Of a stretch of DNA of 25,934 nucleotides, positions 1 through 8,841 are shown piece by piece. The position numbers and the translations under genes are program-made. The DNA comes from a virus. The stretch covers positions 1 through 25,934 of IMG/VR virus record IMGVR_UViG_3300028364_000976. One strand, given 5' to 3'. Each line of letters begins with the position of its first letter. Position 1 is the stretch's first letter. Below the pieces are notes generated by a model. It saw only the letters and a program-made list of their open reading frames with translations. It did not search any database and was not told where the DNA came from.

Positions 1-2
1 CC

Positions 3-1001
3 CACCCGCACGAGGTCTGCCAAATGATCGTCAAGCTGCGAGAGTTTGACAAGGCCGACAGCACGTTCATCGACTCGATCCTACGGCACGAGCACAAGGG
101 GCGGATCCACACAGAGTTTCACCAGCTGCGCAGCGACGACGGCGGCACTGTCACCGGCCGCTTCAGCTCAAGCTCGCCAAATCTCCAGCAGATTCCAGCG
201 CGCGACCCGGACATCAAGAAGCTGATCCGCGGACTGTTCATCCCAGAAGAGGGGGAGAACTGGGGGTCGTTCGACTACGCATCGCAAGAGCCGCGGTTGC
301 TAGTACACTTTGCAGCATCGATGCCGGACCGCATGCGAAGCCCTGTGGTCGACACCATCGTCGAGGAGTACCACAAGGGCGACGTCGACCTGCACCAGAT
401 GGTTGCCGAGATCGCAGGCATCTCTCGCAAGCAGGCCAAGGCTGTGAACCTCGGGATCATGTACGGCATGGGGGTGACCAAGCTGGCAGCCCAGCTGGAC
501 ATCTCGGTCGAAGAGGCCAAGCGTATCATGGCCGAGCACAAAGACAAGGTTCCGTTCGTGAAGCAGCTGGCCGATGTAGCCAGCCGCAGGGCCGAGAGCG
601 AAGGCCAGATCCGCACGGTCCTCGGACGCCTGTGCCGGTTCCATCTGTGGGAACCAACGACCTTTGGGTACAATAAGCCGCTACCTCTGGAGGAGGCTAA
701 GAAGGAGTATGGCAACATCAACAATCTGAAAAGAGCGTTTAGTTACAAGGCCTTGAACAAGCTTATTCAGGGATCGGCTGCAGACCAAACCAAGAAAGCG
801 ATGGCTGATTGTTATGCCGAAGGCCTCGTTCCGCTGTTGACCGTGCATGACGAACTGTGCTTTTCTGTGACTGATAAAGCGCAGGCCGCTCGGATCAAAG
901 AGATCATGGAGACAGGCCTGAAGCTCAACATTCCGTCCCGTGTGGACGACGACGTGCCAGCCTTTCGGGGCTTGCCAAACAACTGGGGAGAAGTCGAATG
1001 A
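3..1001 (+). CDS. polA: DNA polymerase I (family A), C-terminal polymerase domain, partial at left edge
   Basis: The reading frame is open to the left edge, so the N-terminal part (exonuclease or other domains) lies outside the window. It carries the palm and fingers motifs of a replicative family A polymerase. Numbering residues from the first ATG at 24: TGRFSSSSPNLQQIPAR (44-60) is the conserved template/primer region; motif A is DYASQEPR with catalytic D84; motif B is RKQAKAVNLGIMYG (135-148); NKLIQGSAAD is at 245-254; motif C is VHDEL with catalytic D276. In motif B the position equivalent to Phe762 of E. coli Pol I is Leu143. The next gene overlaps its stop as ATGA, so the two are probably co-translated. 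This is the phage replication enzyme; no other reading is plausible. Confidence 0.96.
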   Translation, partial: HPHEVCQMIVKLREFDKADSTFIDSILRHEHKGRIHTEFHQLRSDDGGTVTGRFSSSSPNLQQIPARDPDIKKLIRGLFIPEEGENWGSFDYASQEPRLLVHFAASMPDRMRSPVVDTIVEEYHKGDVDLHQMVAEIAGISRKQAKAVNLGIMYGMGVTKLAAQLDISVEEAKRIMAEHKDKVPFVKQLADVASRRAESEGQIRTVLGRLCRFHLWEPTTFGYNKPLPLEEAKKEYGNINNLKRAFSYKALNKLIQGSAADQTKKAMADCYAEGLVPLLTVHDELCFSVTDKAQAARIKEIMETGLKLNIPSRVDDDVPAFRGLPNNWGEVE

Positions 1002-1198
1002 GCAAAGCAGAAGAACAACAGGTGCTGGGGTTCAAGGACATGCATCCTGCTCAGGCCGAAGCGCTGCTGATGTTCATCCACATGGCCCTCACGGTTACTC
1101 CAGAGGAGTGCTTTGAGGACGTCTTCGATGCCGCGGAGGACTTGGTCGTCCTGCTGGGCGGCAACGGTATAGAGGTGCACTACGACGTGGTGATTTAG
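998..1198 (+). CDS. Small hypothetical protein downstream of DNA polymerase
   Basis: A 66-residue acidic protein whose ATG overlaps the polymerase stop codon by four bases (ATGA), a typical translational-coupling arrangement in phage replication operons. Predicted alpha-helical, with acidic patches (PEECFEDVFDAAEDLVV) and no Cys pairs, signal peptide or membrane segment. I do not recognise the family. The start is fixed by the overlap. Its stop TAG overlaps the stop TAA of the oppositely oriented structural operon, so it is the last gene of the + strand module seen here. Function unknown; a small replication-associated or host-takeover protein is possible but is only inference. Confidence 0.75.
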   Translation: MSKAEEQQVLGFKDMHPAQAEALLMFIHMALTVTPEECFEDVFDAAEDLVVLLGGNGIEVHYDVVI

Positions 1199-4100
1199 TT
1201 TGCCTGCCGCTGTGCGATCTCTGCGTTACGCGCTTGAGACACGGGGTCTGACCCCAACAACGCCATTGGAGGTGTACTTCCTGCCAGTGCTTGTGGAGCC
1301 TGTTGGGCCGCGGGCGCTGGCGCTTGCAAGGCAACGGGGGCCGGTGTAGCAACCGGCCCCTGAGCTACCGCAGCAGGAACACCTACAGGCGCCACGTCCG
1401 AAGCTCCGGGCGTGGCGACCAGCGGAACAGGATCTGTGAAGTTTTGTGGGATCAGCGGCTGCCGGTTTAGCTGTCGCTCGATTGCACGGATTTCTCTGGC
1501 GGGCAGACGCGTTGTCACACGGGCCTGTGTCCGGCCTTCCCGCATCACGGACTGGACGCGGTCATCGGATAGGCTGAGTGGATCGAACCGACCGCGCATG
1601 ATGTTGCGGATCTCGGTGCTACCCAACCGCGCCTCGCCCGTCAGCTGCTGGCGGATCTGCCGGTCGTTCATACCGAGGCGACGGGCTGTCTCAACCAGAT
1701 CAAACAGCTGTGCCTGCCCCCGCTGGAGCTGAGCGTTAGCCTTTTGGTAGGCCTCGATGACCTGCTCCTCTGTTGAGTCGTTGGCATTGGCCACGCGACT
1801 GAAAACGGATGAAGCATCACGGCGAGCTTGGTTGTACTCAAAGCCCTTGTACTTAAAGGTCTGGTCGAGCTGGGCGCGCAACGGACGCAGGCCCGTGATC
1901 ACGGCAGCGCCCTCTTCGTACCGATCAAACTCTTGGCCCGTGGCACTGGGTGTCCCAGTCACGGCACGGCTCACGCGGCCCTGAACAAACTTACCACCCT
2001 TTTCTTGGACGAACATTTCTGCTGCACCGGGGATATAAGCCCCGGCTACGTGGTTGAAGGCGATCTTCGCTCGTTCCCCCAGAGGGGTGTTTTCAGTGAA
2101 CAGCGTTGACCCCGTTGGCGTCCGGCCGCTACGCACGGTGACGTTCGCAAGCCGCTCGCCCACAAGGCTCTCGGATGCAAAGGGCTCAAAGATTTTGCCC
2201 ACACCAGCAAAGGTGGCTGCGCGTATCTGCTCTGCTTCGGATGCACCCACACTACCCTTTTCGCTATAGATCTGCATGGCCGCCCGCGCGGGAGCCAGAG
2301 CAAAGTCGTACGGCATCATGTAGCTGAGATCGAGATACTCTACGTCGGGATCACCTGCTGCCGAGATCGGGATAAGCTGGTGTCCTTTGGTGTAGTCTGC
2401 GGCGATCTTGTTCAAGTCCTCGATCGTGGGGTTTCCCTCTTCGCCCCAGCCAAGTGTCCGAGCGGCAGCAGCCTGCACACCAGACGGCACAGCCACAGCA
2501 GAGGCTAGGTATCCAGAGATGCGCTGCGCACCAACAGCGCGGATCTGCCGCTCGAGCTTGCGGGCAGCGTCAGGTCCAATTGCCGCAACCAGTTCATCAC
2601 TGGCCTTGAAGCTCATGTCCCGCAAACCTTGATCCATGATGTTTGTCGTGTTGCGAATAACCTCGGCGGGGAAGGCCACAAAGTTTCCGACCACAGGAAT
2701 GCGGCGGACCATCTTCACGGCTTCCGGCACACGACCATATGTCGGCTGCGTGTTCTTCACGATGTCGCCAGCCAGTGTGTCGAGGTAGCTTGCTGTGCCA
2801 GTCAGCTCCGAGGTCCGAGAACCGAGGCCCGACCGAACAAGAATGTCGGACAGGTTGTTCACGGAGTCGGGTGTCAGGCCAGCACTGCGGAATGCGTTGT
2901 TGTACTTGGCGCGCTCCGCGCTCCAGTTGACCATCTTCCAATACGTGTCGGAGTCGGAGTACAACTTTTCCAGTGTGGTGGCGAAAGGTACTTGGTCCTT
3001 GACGGTCTTGACCCCACTGCCCACGCGCCCGGCAACGGAGAGATCAGAGCCCTCCCTCATCAGGTTCCGGAATTCCTCGACGGTGATGTTCTGCTCTCGC
3101 AGACCAAGGTTCCCAGTCAGCTCGTACATGCTGCGGAACTCGTCGTCGCTGAGGTTTGCAGCCTTTGCCCCGGTCAAACGGAAGGAGTCGGAGAACGGCA
3201 TGCCCCGCATTATGTTGCCGTTTGCCATTGTCAGGAAGGCCCCAGACAAGAAGTTCCGCACCTGTGTGATCGGGCTGTACACAGTCTTGGCAGCCTGTGC
3301 CGCACCCTTCGCCTGCAGCGACAGTGCGAGGGCTTCGTTTAGGAAACCTTGCGTCATGCTTTGCGGGGTCGTGAGAGAGGCATAGATCTCAGGTGCCACA
3401 TAGGCGCCGGTCATAGAGCCGTAAGATCCACCGAACACAGTATCCTTGCCCGGCTCACCGAGCCGAACATATCCTTTTGTCCGCGCAAGCTCTTCACCGA
3501 TCTGCTCAGCGTCAGGGCCATATACTGCCAATGGGATCGCACGACCAGAGCTCTGGTTAATCATCTGCACCGCTTCGGCTCCTGTCTTTCCAAACTGGGA
3601 AAGAGTACTGTCGTACAGAGAGTTGCCTGCGGCAATGCGGGACATGTCTTCTACCGTGCGGAGGAACGCCTGCTTTGGATCCTTGATCTCGCCCAGCAGC
3701 TCCCGCAGTGCGGGGGACTTGGTCAGCAGCTTGCTGCGCTCCTCGAGCAAACCCTCTGCGATGTTGTACAGAGGCTTGCCGCCGATCTGCTTCTTGCCGC
3801 GGGCGGCCTTTGTGCCGCGCAGCTCAAGTATGGCTTCGTCAGACAGGTTGGTGTTCTTGGCGTCAAGGCCGATCAGGCGGCGAACCTCTTGTTCGGCGTC
3901 CGTCCGGACTACGTCGGCTGGGCGGACCTCGGCCAACGAACCTTGCCGCACGCGCGCCCGGTCCATTGACTCAAAGGTTTTCTGTACGTCGTCCACGGCG
4001 CGCTTAAATGTCGGGGACCGGGCGACGTTCTTGTCGACAACCCAGTTAGGGTCCTCAAACTTTTTGTACAGGCGGCGGACATAGCCACCCATGTTGTCGT

Positions 4101-5328
4101 TGAAGGTAGCCAGCATCTGCTCTTTGAGCTCGGGAGAAAGACTGCTCTCTGATACTTGGTCGGCAATGATCGTCGACATACGCGTGATCTGATCACGCAT
4201 CTGTGTGGCGGGGCCAACAATCTCTTCCCCGTAATCCTTGAGCGCGTCGTCCGTGCCTTGCAAGAACCGGAACAACCCATCGTACAGCTGATCGTGGCCC
4301 GCGCGGCCTGTGCCGCGGAGCTTCTGCATTGCATTGGGCGCGAACTTCTTGGCCGCTTGCTCGAACGCGGTGAGGCTCTTCTCGGCTTCGCCCCGCTGTG
4401 TTTTGGTAAAGGCCTCTGCTGACTCCACGTCAAGGAACAGATCCTGCGGCGCCAGACCACGAGAGCTAAGGTACTTCTGGAGCGTGGTTCCATCAAGCTT
4501 GTTACCAAGGGCTTCCATGCCGCGGACAACAGTGCGGGCAGCCAGTGGTACACCCGGCACCATTGAGACCCCTTGGGCAGCCAGTTTTGCAGCGGGAAAA
4601 AGCCCTTCAAAAGCGGCCCCGAAAGCGGTGCCCTCAGCCCCAACACGCAGCTTGTTGCGCAGGCGACGGAAGGCTTCATCCCGACCGGTCAGGCCAGTGT
4701 TCTCTTCTGTCTCAAGGACATCGGGCAGGGCGTCGAAAGCATCGGACAATGTGCCCATGCCGTCGGGCGAAACAAAGAAGTCGGACACACCTGCGGCCAT
4801 GGTGGTCGTGCCTGCAAGGCGGGCCCGCGAACCGACAAACCCTTTGCCTACGCGACTGGCGCCAAAGGCTTCCGCCGAGCGCGCCATGCGCCCACCCTTG
4901 CCCAGCACTTCAGCGCCCTTGGCAACCTGCCCAGCCCGGCCCAGCCAACCAGCGATGGGGATAAAGGCCAGACCAAAGTTCGTGATCCCCTCTGCAGCGA
5001 GACCCGCAGTGGTTTCAGGATCAAGGCCCAAGTTGTCCTTTGCGCCGACGAAGAAGTCTGTCGTGGGCTGCGAGTAGTTGGTGTCCAGCAGTGCGTCCAG
5101 ACCGGCGGCGCCAAGCTCCGCGATCCCCTGACCGAGGCCCACGGCCCCCGCACCCATGCCCCGTGCGATATCACTGGCGACAGTGCGGTCGCTTTCCTCG
5201 GCATCGGGGGCATCGGCCGCCGGTCCCCCGACCGCTGTAAACGGTTTGCTTGGGTCAAAAGCTGGGGCAACAGTAGGCTCGGGTGAGCCCACTAGGGTGA
5301 AAGGCTTGCTTGGATCAAAGACTGCCAT
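1195..5328 (-). CDS. Large internal virion (DNA-ejection type) protein, 1377 aa
   Basis: The largest gene in the window and the last of the - strand structural run. It opens with a twice-repeated FDPSKPFTxVG motif (residues 4-14 and 24-34), followed by Gly/Ala-rich, weakly hydrophobic stretches (about 50-190) that could interact with membranes. A long helical middle contains SPITQVRNFLSGAF, a type of segment seen in internal proteins of marine podoviruses. The C-terminus (about 1300-1350) is Pro/Ala/Gln-rich and probably disordered. I see no lysozyme or transglycosylase catalytic motif. The start ATG directly follows the stop of the upstream gene (TAAATG). By size, composition and position next to other low-complexity structural genes it is most likely an ejection protein comparable in role to T7 gp16 or P22 gp16/gp20; that role is inference. 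Confidence 0.8.
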   Translation of the reverse strand: MAVFDPSKPFTLVGSPEPTVAPAFDPSKPFTAVGGPAADAPDAEESDRTVASDIARGMGAGAVGLGQGIAELGAAGLDALLDTNYSQPTTDFFVGAKDNLGLDPETTAGLAAEGITNFGLAFIPIAGWLGRAGQVAKGAEVLGKGGRMARSAEAFGASRVGKGFVGSRARLAGTTTMAAGVSDFFVSPDGMGTLSDAFDALPDVLETEENTGLTGRDEAFRRLRNKLRVGAEGTAFGAAFEGLFPAAKLAAQGVSMVPGVPLAARTVVRGMEALGNKLDGTTLQKYLSSRGLAPQDLFLDVESAEAFTKTQRGEAEKSLTAFEQAAKKFAPNAMQKLRGTGRAGHDQLYDGLFRFLQGTDDALKDYGEEIVGPATQMRDQITRMSTIIADQVSESSLSPELKEQMLATFNDNMGGYVRRLYKKFEDPNWVVDKNVARSPTFKRAVDDVQKTFESMDRARVRQGSLAEVRPADVVRTDAEQEVRRLIGLDAKNTNLSDEAILELRGTKAARGKKQIGGKPLYNIAEGLLEERSKLLTKSPALRELLGEIKDPKQAFLRTVEDMSRIAAGNSLYDSTLSQFGKTGAEAVQMINQSSGRAIPLAVYGPDAEQIGEELARTKGYVRLGEPGKDTVFGGSYGSMTGAYVAPEIYASLTTPQSMTQGFLNEALALSLQAKGAAQAAKTVYSPITQVRNFLSGAFLTMANGNIMRGMPFSDSFRLTGAKAANLSDDEFRSMYELTGNLGLREQNITVEEFRNLMREGSDLSVAGRVGSGVKTVKDQVPFATTLEKLYSDSDTYWKMVNWSAERAKYNNAFRSAGLTPDSVNNLSDILVRSGLGSRTSELTGTASYLDTLAGDIVKNTQPTYGRVPEAVKMVRRIPVVGNFVAFPAEVIRNTTNIMDQGLRDMSFKASDELVAAIGPDAARKLERQIRAVGAQRISGYLASAVAVPSGVQAAAARTLGWGEEGNPTIEDLNKIAADYTKGHQLIPISAAGDPDVEYLDLSYMMPYDFALAPARAAMQIYSEKGSVGASEAEQIRAATFAGVGKIFEPFASESLVGERLANVTVRSGRTPTGSTLFTENTPLGERAKIAFNHVAGAYIPGAAEMFVQEKGGKFVQGRVSRAVTGTPSATGQEFDRYEEGAAVITGLRPLRAQLDQTFKYKGFEYNQARRDASSVFSRVANANDSTEEQVIEAYQKANAQLQRGQAQLFDLVETARRLGMNDRQIRQQLTGEARLGSTEIRNIMRGRFDPLSLSDDRVQSVMREGRTQARVTTRLPAREIRAIERQLNRQPLIPQNFTDPVPLVATPGASDVAPVGVPAAVAQGPVATPAPVALQAPAPAAQQAPQALAGSTPPMALLGSDPVSQARNAEIAQRQAN

Positions 5329-6765
5329 TTACGACCCCAGTGGTTCAAAAGTTCCGTCAGGCTGCTCTTGGTACTGCACACCATCTTGCTCAACAATCCT
5401 GCCCGAGATGGGCGAGGCCCCGCCCCGTTGTGTAAGCGATTCGGCCACCGCGCGGGCTTTTACAGGATCCACTGTTGCGCCGTCCGCACCAAACACATCG
5501 TAGAAGTCTGGGTTCGCAAGGACCAATCCGAGGTTCTGCTGGTACAGACGCTCCGGTGTGTAGGTGCTTGTCTGGCCGCCCGGTAACCTGATCCGCGCAA
5601 TCTCTCTGTCAGTCGCCAGCTTGGCCGCCAGCGCTCGCGTCTCTGCTCTGGTCGCGTCCTTCGCTGCGTCTTCGGAGCGAATGGCTTTCATACCGGCCAG
5701 CGCACCTTGGGCAATGTTGGTCAGCGCGTTGGGGCTCTGCCCCGAGGCAATAGCGAGACCGATCATGGCGAGGTTTGCCATGGCCTTCTGACGGCTATCG
5801 TTGTCTACCTCGTCGCTGCCCCCGCCGAGACGCGTCATCACCTCTTCGAAGTCCGTGTCGTAGGTCGCCGGGTTGTTGACCTCTTCCTCGGTCAGGATGG
5901 GGCCTGCAACAAGGGGGGCTTCTTCGGCGGTGGGCGCCTCTTCGACGGCAGGTTCTTCAACAACCGGCGCTTCGGTCACTGGTGGTTCCGCTGGAGCGGC
6001 TGGGGCAGGCCGACCAGTAAAGGGGCGTGTTACGGTCTCAAGGTTGGGGCCGACGTTGCTTAGACCAAACCTGTCGAAAAAACCTCCGCCTTCTGTTTCG
6101 TCTGGGTCCATAAGCGGCACGGGCTCGTTACCCACGTTCCCGTAGGGCATCATGTCATTAAACGATGGATCTCCTGACACGGTTTCACCCGGCAGGGCCG
6201 GCGCCGCATCGTCAATAGCTCCAAGGATCGGGGCCCCGATACCGCGCGTGATCCCAGCAAGATCCTCTTGGTACTGCTGCATGTCAAACGCCGAGGCGTC
6301 CCGCGCAGGCACTGCGGGCCCTGACATAGGTCCGATGTCCGAGGGCATTGGAGGGAGCTGGCCGCTCGTGTCTTCTGCAAACGAGGGGTTCACACCGCCC
6401 ATGCCGTACTGTGGGGGCTCTCCAACGATATCCGCCATGGTGAGGCTTGGACTAAGCCGCTGGCGTACTTCGGCCGCAACATCAGCAGAAGCTGGAGCCC
6501 CTGTCTGAGCATCCAAAACGCGGCCGTCATCGGTGAGAACAAAAGTCCGGTCACCTACCCGTGTCGCGCGCGCCCGAGCAGCCGACGGCAGAGGAGCATC
6601 GGGAGCAGAGGGGGTTGCCAAGCGCTGCGCACCGACGTTGCCCCCAACTTGGAACTTGGCCACCGTCTCGGCCAGCCGGGGAGACGATGACATGATGCCA
6701 CCCATACCGCGCAGCTTCTCACGAGCTTCGCGAGGCTGGAAGAGTTTGCGCATAAGTGGGTCCAT
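5329..6765 (-). CDS. Phage structural protein, acidic Pro/Ala-rich (ejection-type), 478 aa
   Basis: The frame is open to 7002, but the true start is the ATG at 6765. It begins MDPLMRKLFQ, has a perfect AAGGAG six bases upstream, and clears the upstream gene, which ends at 6779. The N-terminus (REAREKLRGMGGI, residues 12-24) is followed by KFQVGGNV near 37-44. A Pro/Glu/Ala-rich disordered linker lies around 245-300, and a long helical segment (about 310-400) contains DNDSRQKAMANLAMIGLAIA. The end reads PISGRIVEQDGVQYQEQP. I recognise the general type from marine phages, where it is a conserved unknown next to internal virion genes, but no enzymatic domain is visible. It lies between two other presumed ejection proteins in one operon. 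Virion location is inferred. Confidence 0.8.
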   Translation of the reverse strand: MDPLMRKLFQPREAREKLRGMGGIMSSSPRLAETVAKFQVGGNVGAQRLATPSAPDAPLPSAARARATRVGDRTFVLTDDGRVLDAQTGAPASADVAAEVRQRLSPSLTMADIVGEPPQYGMGGVNPSFAEDTSGQLPPMPSDIGPMSGPAVPARDASAFDMQQYQEDLAGITRGIGAPILGAIDDAAPALPGETVSGDPSFNDMMPYGNVGNEPVPLMDPDETEGGGFFDRFGLSNVGPNLETVTRPFTGRPAPAAPAEPPVTEAPVVEEPAVEEAPTAEEAPLVAGPILTEEEVNNPATYDTDFEEVMTRLGGGSDEVDNDSRQKAMANLAMIGLAIASGQSPNALTNIAQGALAGMKAIRSEDAAKDATRAETRALAAKLATDREIARIRLPGGQTSTYTPERLYQQNLGLVLANPDFYDVFGADGATVDPVKARAVAESLTQRGGASPISGRIVEQDGVQYQEQPDGTFEPLGS

Positions 6766-6771
6766 GATCTG

Positions 6772-6777
6772 CTCCTT
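6772..6777 (-). promoter_or_regulatory. Ribosome binding site fixing the start at 6765
   Basis: Reads AAGGAG on the - strand, with a six-base spacer (CAGATC) to the ATG at 6765. It lies between the stop codon of the 431-aa gene (6779-6781) and this ATG. It argues against the longer frame starting at 7002, whose extra 79 residues are Ser/Arg-rich shadow sequence overlapping the upstream gene. Confidence 0.85.
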
Positions 6778-6778
6778 A

Positions 6779-8074
6779 TTACCGCATGGCATTTCTGAGG
6801 CCGACGGCGCCAAGGCCAAGGCCCGCAACCTGCGAACCAATACTTGGACCGGGCTGAGACATTGTCGTGATCTGCCCAGACGGAGCCCCCGTAATGATGT
6901 CCGACGCGAAGGCCAGCTGCTGAAACGGCTGCATCGCCTGCTGGAACTCGTTCGCACGCTGCGCGTCCATCTGTGCTTGCTCCAGCTGCTGCTGCATGCC
7001 ACCAGTCGTCAGCAGGTTGTTCATGTCCTGCAGGTTGAATTGCTGCTCCGCCTGACCAAGACCAACGAACTGCTGACCGAGGCCCGCGATCCCTTGTCCA
7101 AGACCAGCGGCTTGCTGCTGTGCACCAAGACCAGCCTGAATACCAGACAGTCCAAGTTGCGAGCTCTGCAGACCGAGGTTACCGGCCGCTTGCGCACCGG
7201 TTTGTGCCAGCTGCTCAGCATTCAGACCAAGGCGACCACCTGCTTCGGCCGCACCGGCCGCGGCGCTCGAGCCGATCTGCCCCAGCTGCCCAGTTGTCTG
7301 GGCCGCCTGCAGCGCGCGGTTTGCCGCCGACTCAAATCCGCCGGCTCGCATCTGGGCTGCCGTGCGAGCCTGCTGCTCAAGGATGTTCCGCTGCAGTTCC
7401 TGCTCTGCCACAGCCTGACGAGACCCGCCGAAAGCACCCGCCTGAACAGCCTGACCGCGGACGTTCTGCTGCGCGAGCTGGCCCTGCCGAGCGATGTCGG
7501 CCAGAGCCTGCTGGATTGCAGCGTCTTCAAAAGGGCTCATGAACTGCAGCGCTGCGTCGGGCGACAGCCCAGCAATACCCTGCCGAGCAGTACTCATCCC
7601 GAAGTCGGAGGCTTCCATAAGCTGGCGCTGGGCCTCGGCCGTCGACGCCCGAGCGCGATCTGCCGTGACGCCTACGTCGAGGCCCGCCTGCCGAAGCGCT
7701 TCCTGCCCCGGCGCCATCTGCCCCGGGATCTGGCCCGCCAAATCACGTGTTGCCCCGAGAGACTGTTGCAAAGATGCAACACCTTCTTCGGTCAGGGCCG
7801 TCCCACGCTCAAGAAACGGCTTGTATGACCCCACGCCCTGCTCAGCAAGACCAAAGGCCTGCAGCTGCGCGGGGGAGAACCCCGCAACCTGCTGACCGGG
7901 AAGGTTCAGAGGCGTGGCCATAAGACCCTGTGCGGTTAGCGAAAGGCCGGGAACCCTGTCCCCTGCAGTGGGCACAGCGAACTCTCGTCCGCCGATCACG
8001 GCGCTTCCGGTGAACCCAGTATTTACGGGTCCGCCTGCTTGGAACTGCTTTGGCACCCCTGCATTCTCACACAT
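6779..8074 (-). CDS. Gln/Ala/Gly-rich phage structural protein (ejection-type), 431 aa
   Basis: Starts at an ATG overlapping the upstream stop by one base (TGATG). The N-terminus carries QFQAGGPV (residues 10-17), a motif shared in form with its two neighbours. From about 120 to 390 the protein is dominated by Gln, Ala, Gly and Leu in helix-forming segments (AQQNVRGQAVQAGAFGGSRQ, QAAGLGQGIAGLGQQFVGLG). This suggests a long coiled or aggregation-prone region of the kind seen in podovirus internal proteins that assemble into a trans-envelope channel. The C-terminal GLGLGAVGLRNAMR is mildly hydrophobic. No catalytic motif is visible. Its place in the ejection gene cluster supports a virion role, but the precise function is unknown. 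Confidence 0.8.
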   Translation of the reverse strand: MCENAGVPKQFQAGGPVNTGFTGSAVIGGREFAVPTAGDRVPGLSLTAQGLMATPLNLPGQQVAGFSPAQLQAFGLAEQGVGSYKPFLERGTALTEEGVASLQQSLGATRDLAGQIPGQMAPGQEALRQAGLDVGVTADRARASTAEAQRQLMEASDFGMSTARQGIAGLSPDAALQFMSPFEDAAIQQALADIARQGQLAQQNVRGQAVQAGAFGGSRQAVAEQELQRNILEQQARTAAQMRAGGFESAANRALQAAQTTGQLGQIGSSAAAGAAEAGGRLGLNAEQLAQTGAQAAGNLGLQSSQLGLSGIQAGLGAQQQAAGLGQGIAGLGQQFVGLGQAEQQFNLQDMNNLLTTGGMQQQLEQAQMDAQRANEFQQAMQPFQQLAFASDIITGAPSGQITTMSQPGPSIGSQVAGLGLGAVGLRNAMR

Positions 8075-8841
8075 CAGACACGTCCTCCGCGCTCAAACTG
8101 TCGCATCATCTCGTACATGCGAGCGGCGCCCGCTTCACGGTCCCCGTTCCCCGCACCTTTGACGGCCTTCTCTGTCATGACGAACTCGCCGTCAGAGAGA
8201 AGCGCTTCTTGCACAGGGACGCCGTTCTGCAGGATCACACTGTCGACCGAGTCGCTGGTCCCCGTTCCGGGGCCCTCGACGTATCCGCCGACGTTGAACT
8301 GCGTCTGCATCGGCGGTGCGCCAGCAATGCTGCCGTACTGCATCTGTGGGCTGCGCATGGCCATGGCCATCGTTGCGGCAACCATCGGATCGGAAAGGTT
8401 TGGCATCTGCCCGTTCATCATGGGCATCTGTCCTTGGTTCAAGGAAGCAAGACCTTGCTGCGGGGCAACCATTCCGCCCATGGCGAAGAGGCCGCCGTCG
8501 ACAACACCCTGACCACCATAGCCTGCGTTTGCTTTAGATGCGGCACTCGGACCTGTGTCCCTGCCAATGGCATTGTTGAACCTGCGCTGGTTGTCTATGG
8601 CGCGGTTCTGTTCCTCGGGAGTACGGTTTGTCACAGCGTTGCCGCCCATGACCGTGGAGCTCTGGTCACGGTCATTACCGCCACCGCCACCGCCACCGCC
8701 ACCGTCACCGTTGCCGCCACCGAGGCTGCCGAGATTACCAAGACCGCCGCCGGGGATCCGGCCGCCGTACAGCAAAGCCTGCAGCGTGGGGTCCAGCTTG
8801 GTTTCTTGCGTTACCGTTTGGCTTTTGGGTGCACCGCACAT
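8074..8841 (-). CDS. Phage structural protein with Gly-rich tract and SDGEFVMT motif, 255 aa
   Basis: The N-terminus (MCGAPKSQT) leads into a glycine-rich linker (about 31-55) ending in nine consecutive glycines. A Met/Gly/Gln-rich middle follows. A conserved C-terminal block then contains FNVGGYV (182-188), GPGTGTSDS (190-198) and LLSDGEFVMT (214-223), followed by KAVKGAGNGDREAGAARMYE. This GxGTSDS...LSDGEFVMT signature recurs in many tailed-phage virion proteins of unknown function. Both ends overlap neighbours by one base (TAATG upstream, TGATG downstream), indicating coupled translation. Likely a minor virion or ejection component; the role is inference. Confidence 0.8.
   Translation of the reverse strand: MCGAPKSQTVTQETKLDPTLQALLYGGRIPGGGLGNLGSLGGGNGDGGGGGGGGGNDRDQSSTVMGGNAVTNRTPEEQNRAIDNQRRFNNAIGRDTGPSAASKANAGYGGQGVVDGGLFAMGGMVAPQQGLASLNQGQMPMMNGQMPNLSDPMVAATMAMAMRSPQMQYGSIAGAPPMQTQFNVGGYVEGPGTGTSDSVDSVILQNGVPVQEALLSDGEFVMTEKAVKGAGNGDREAGAARMYEMMRQFERGGRV
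8677..8700. repeat. Hexanucleotide simple repeat, four copies of ACCGCC (+ strand)
   Basis: Four perfect tandem copies encode part of the glycine run of the 255-aa structural protein on the - strand (GGCGGT units). Loss or gain of a unit would change linker length by two glycines without a frameshift. Confidence 0.9.

Noticed and set aside
6766-7002. Upstream extension of the 478-aa structural gene
   Set aside because: The extra 79 residues are Ser/Arg-rich shadow sequence over the end of the 431-aa gene, and the AAGGAG site points to the ATG at 6765.
6533-7828. Long + strand open frame opposite the structural genes
   Set aside because: Arg/Leu/Cys-rich shadow of the high-GC - strand genes, with no recognisable domain and no ribosome site in context.
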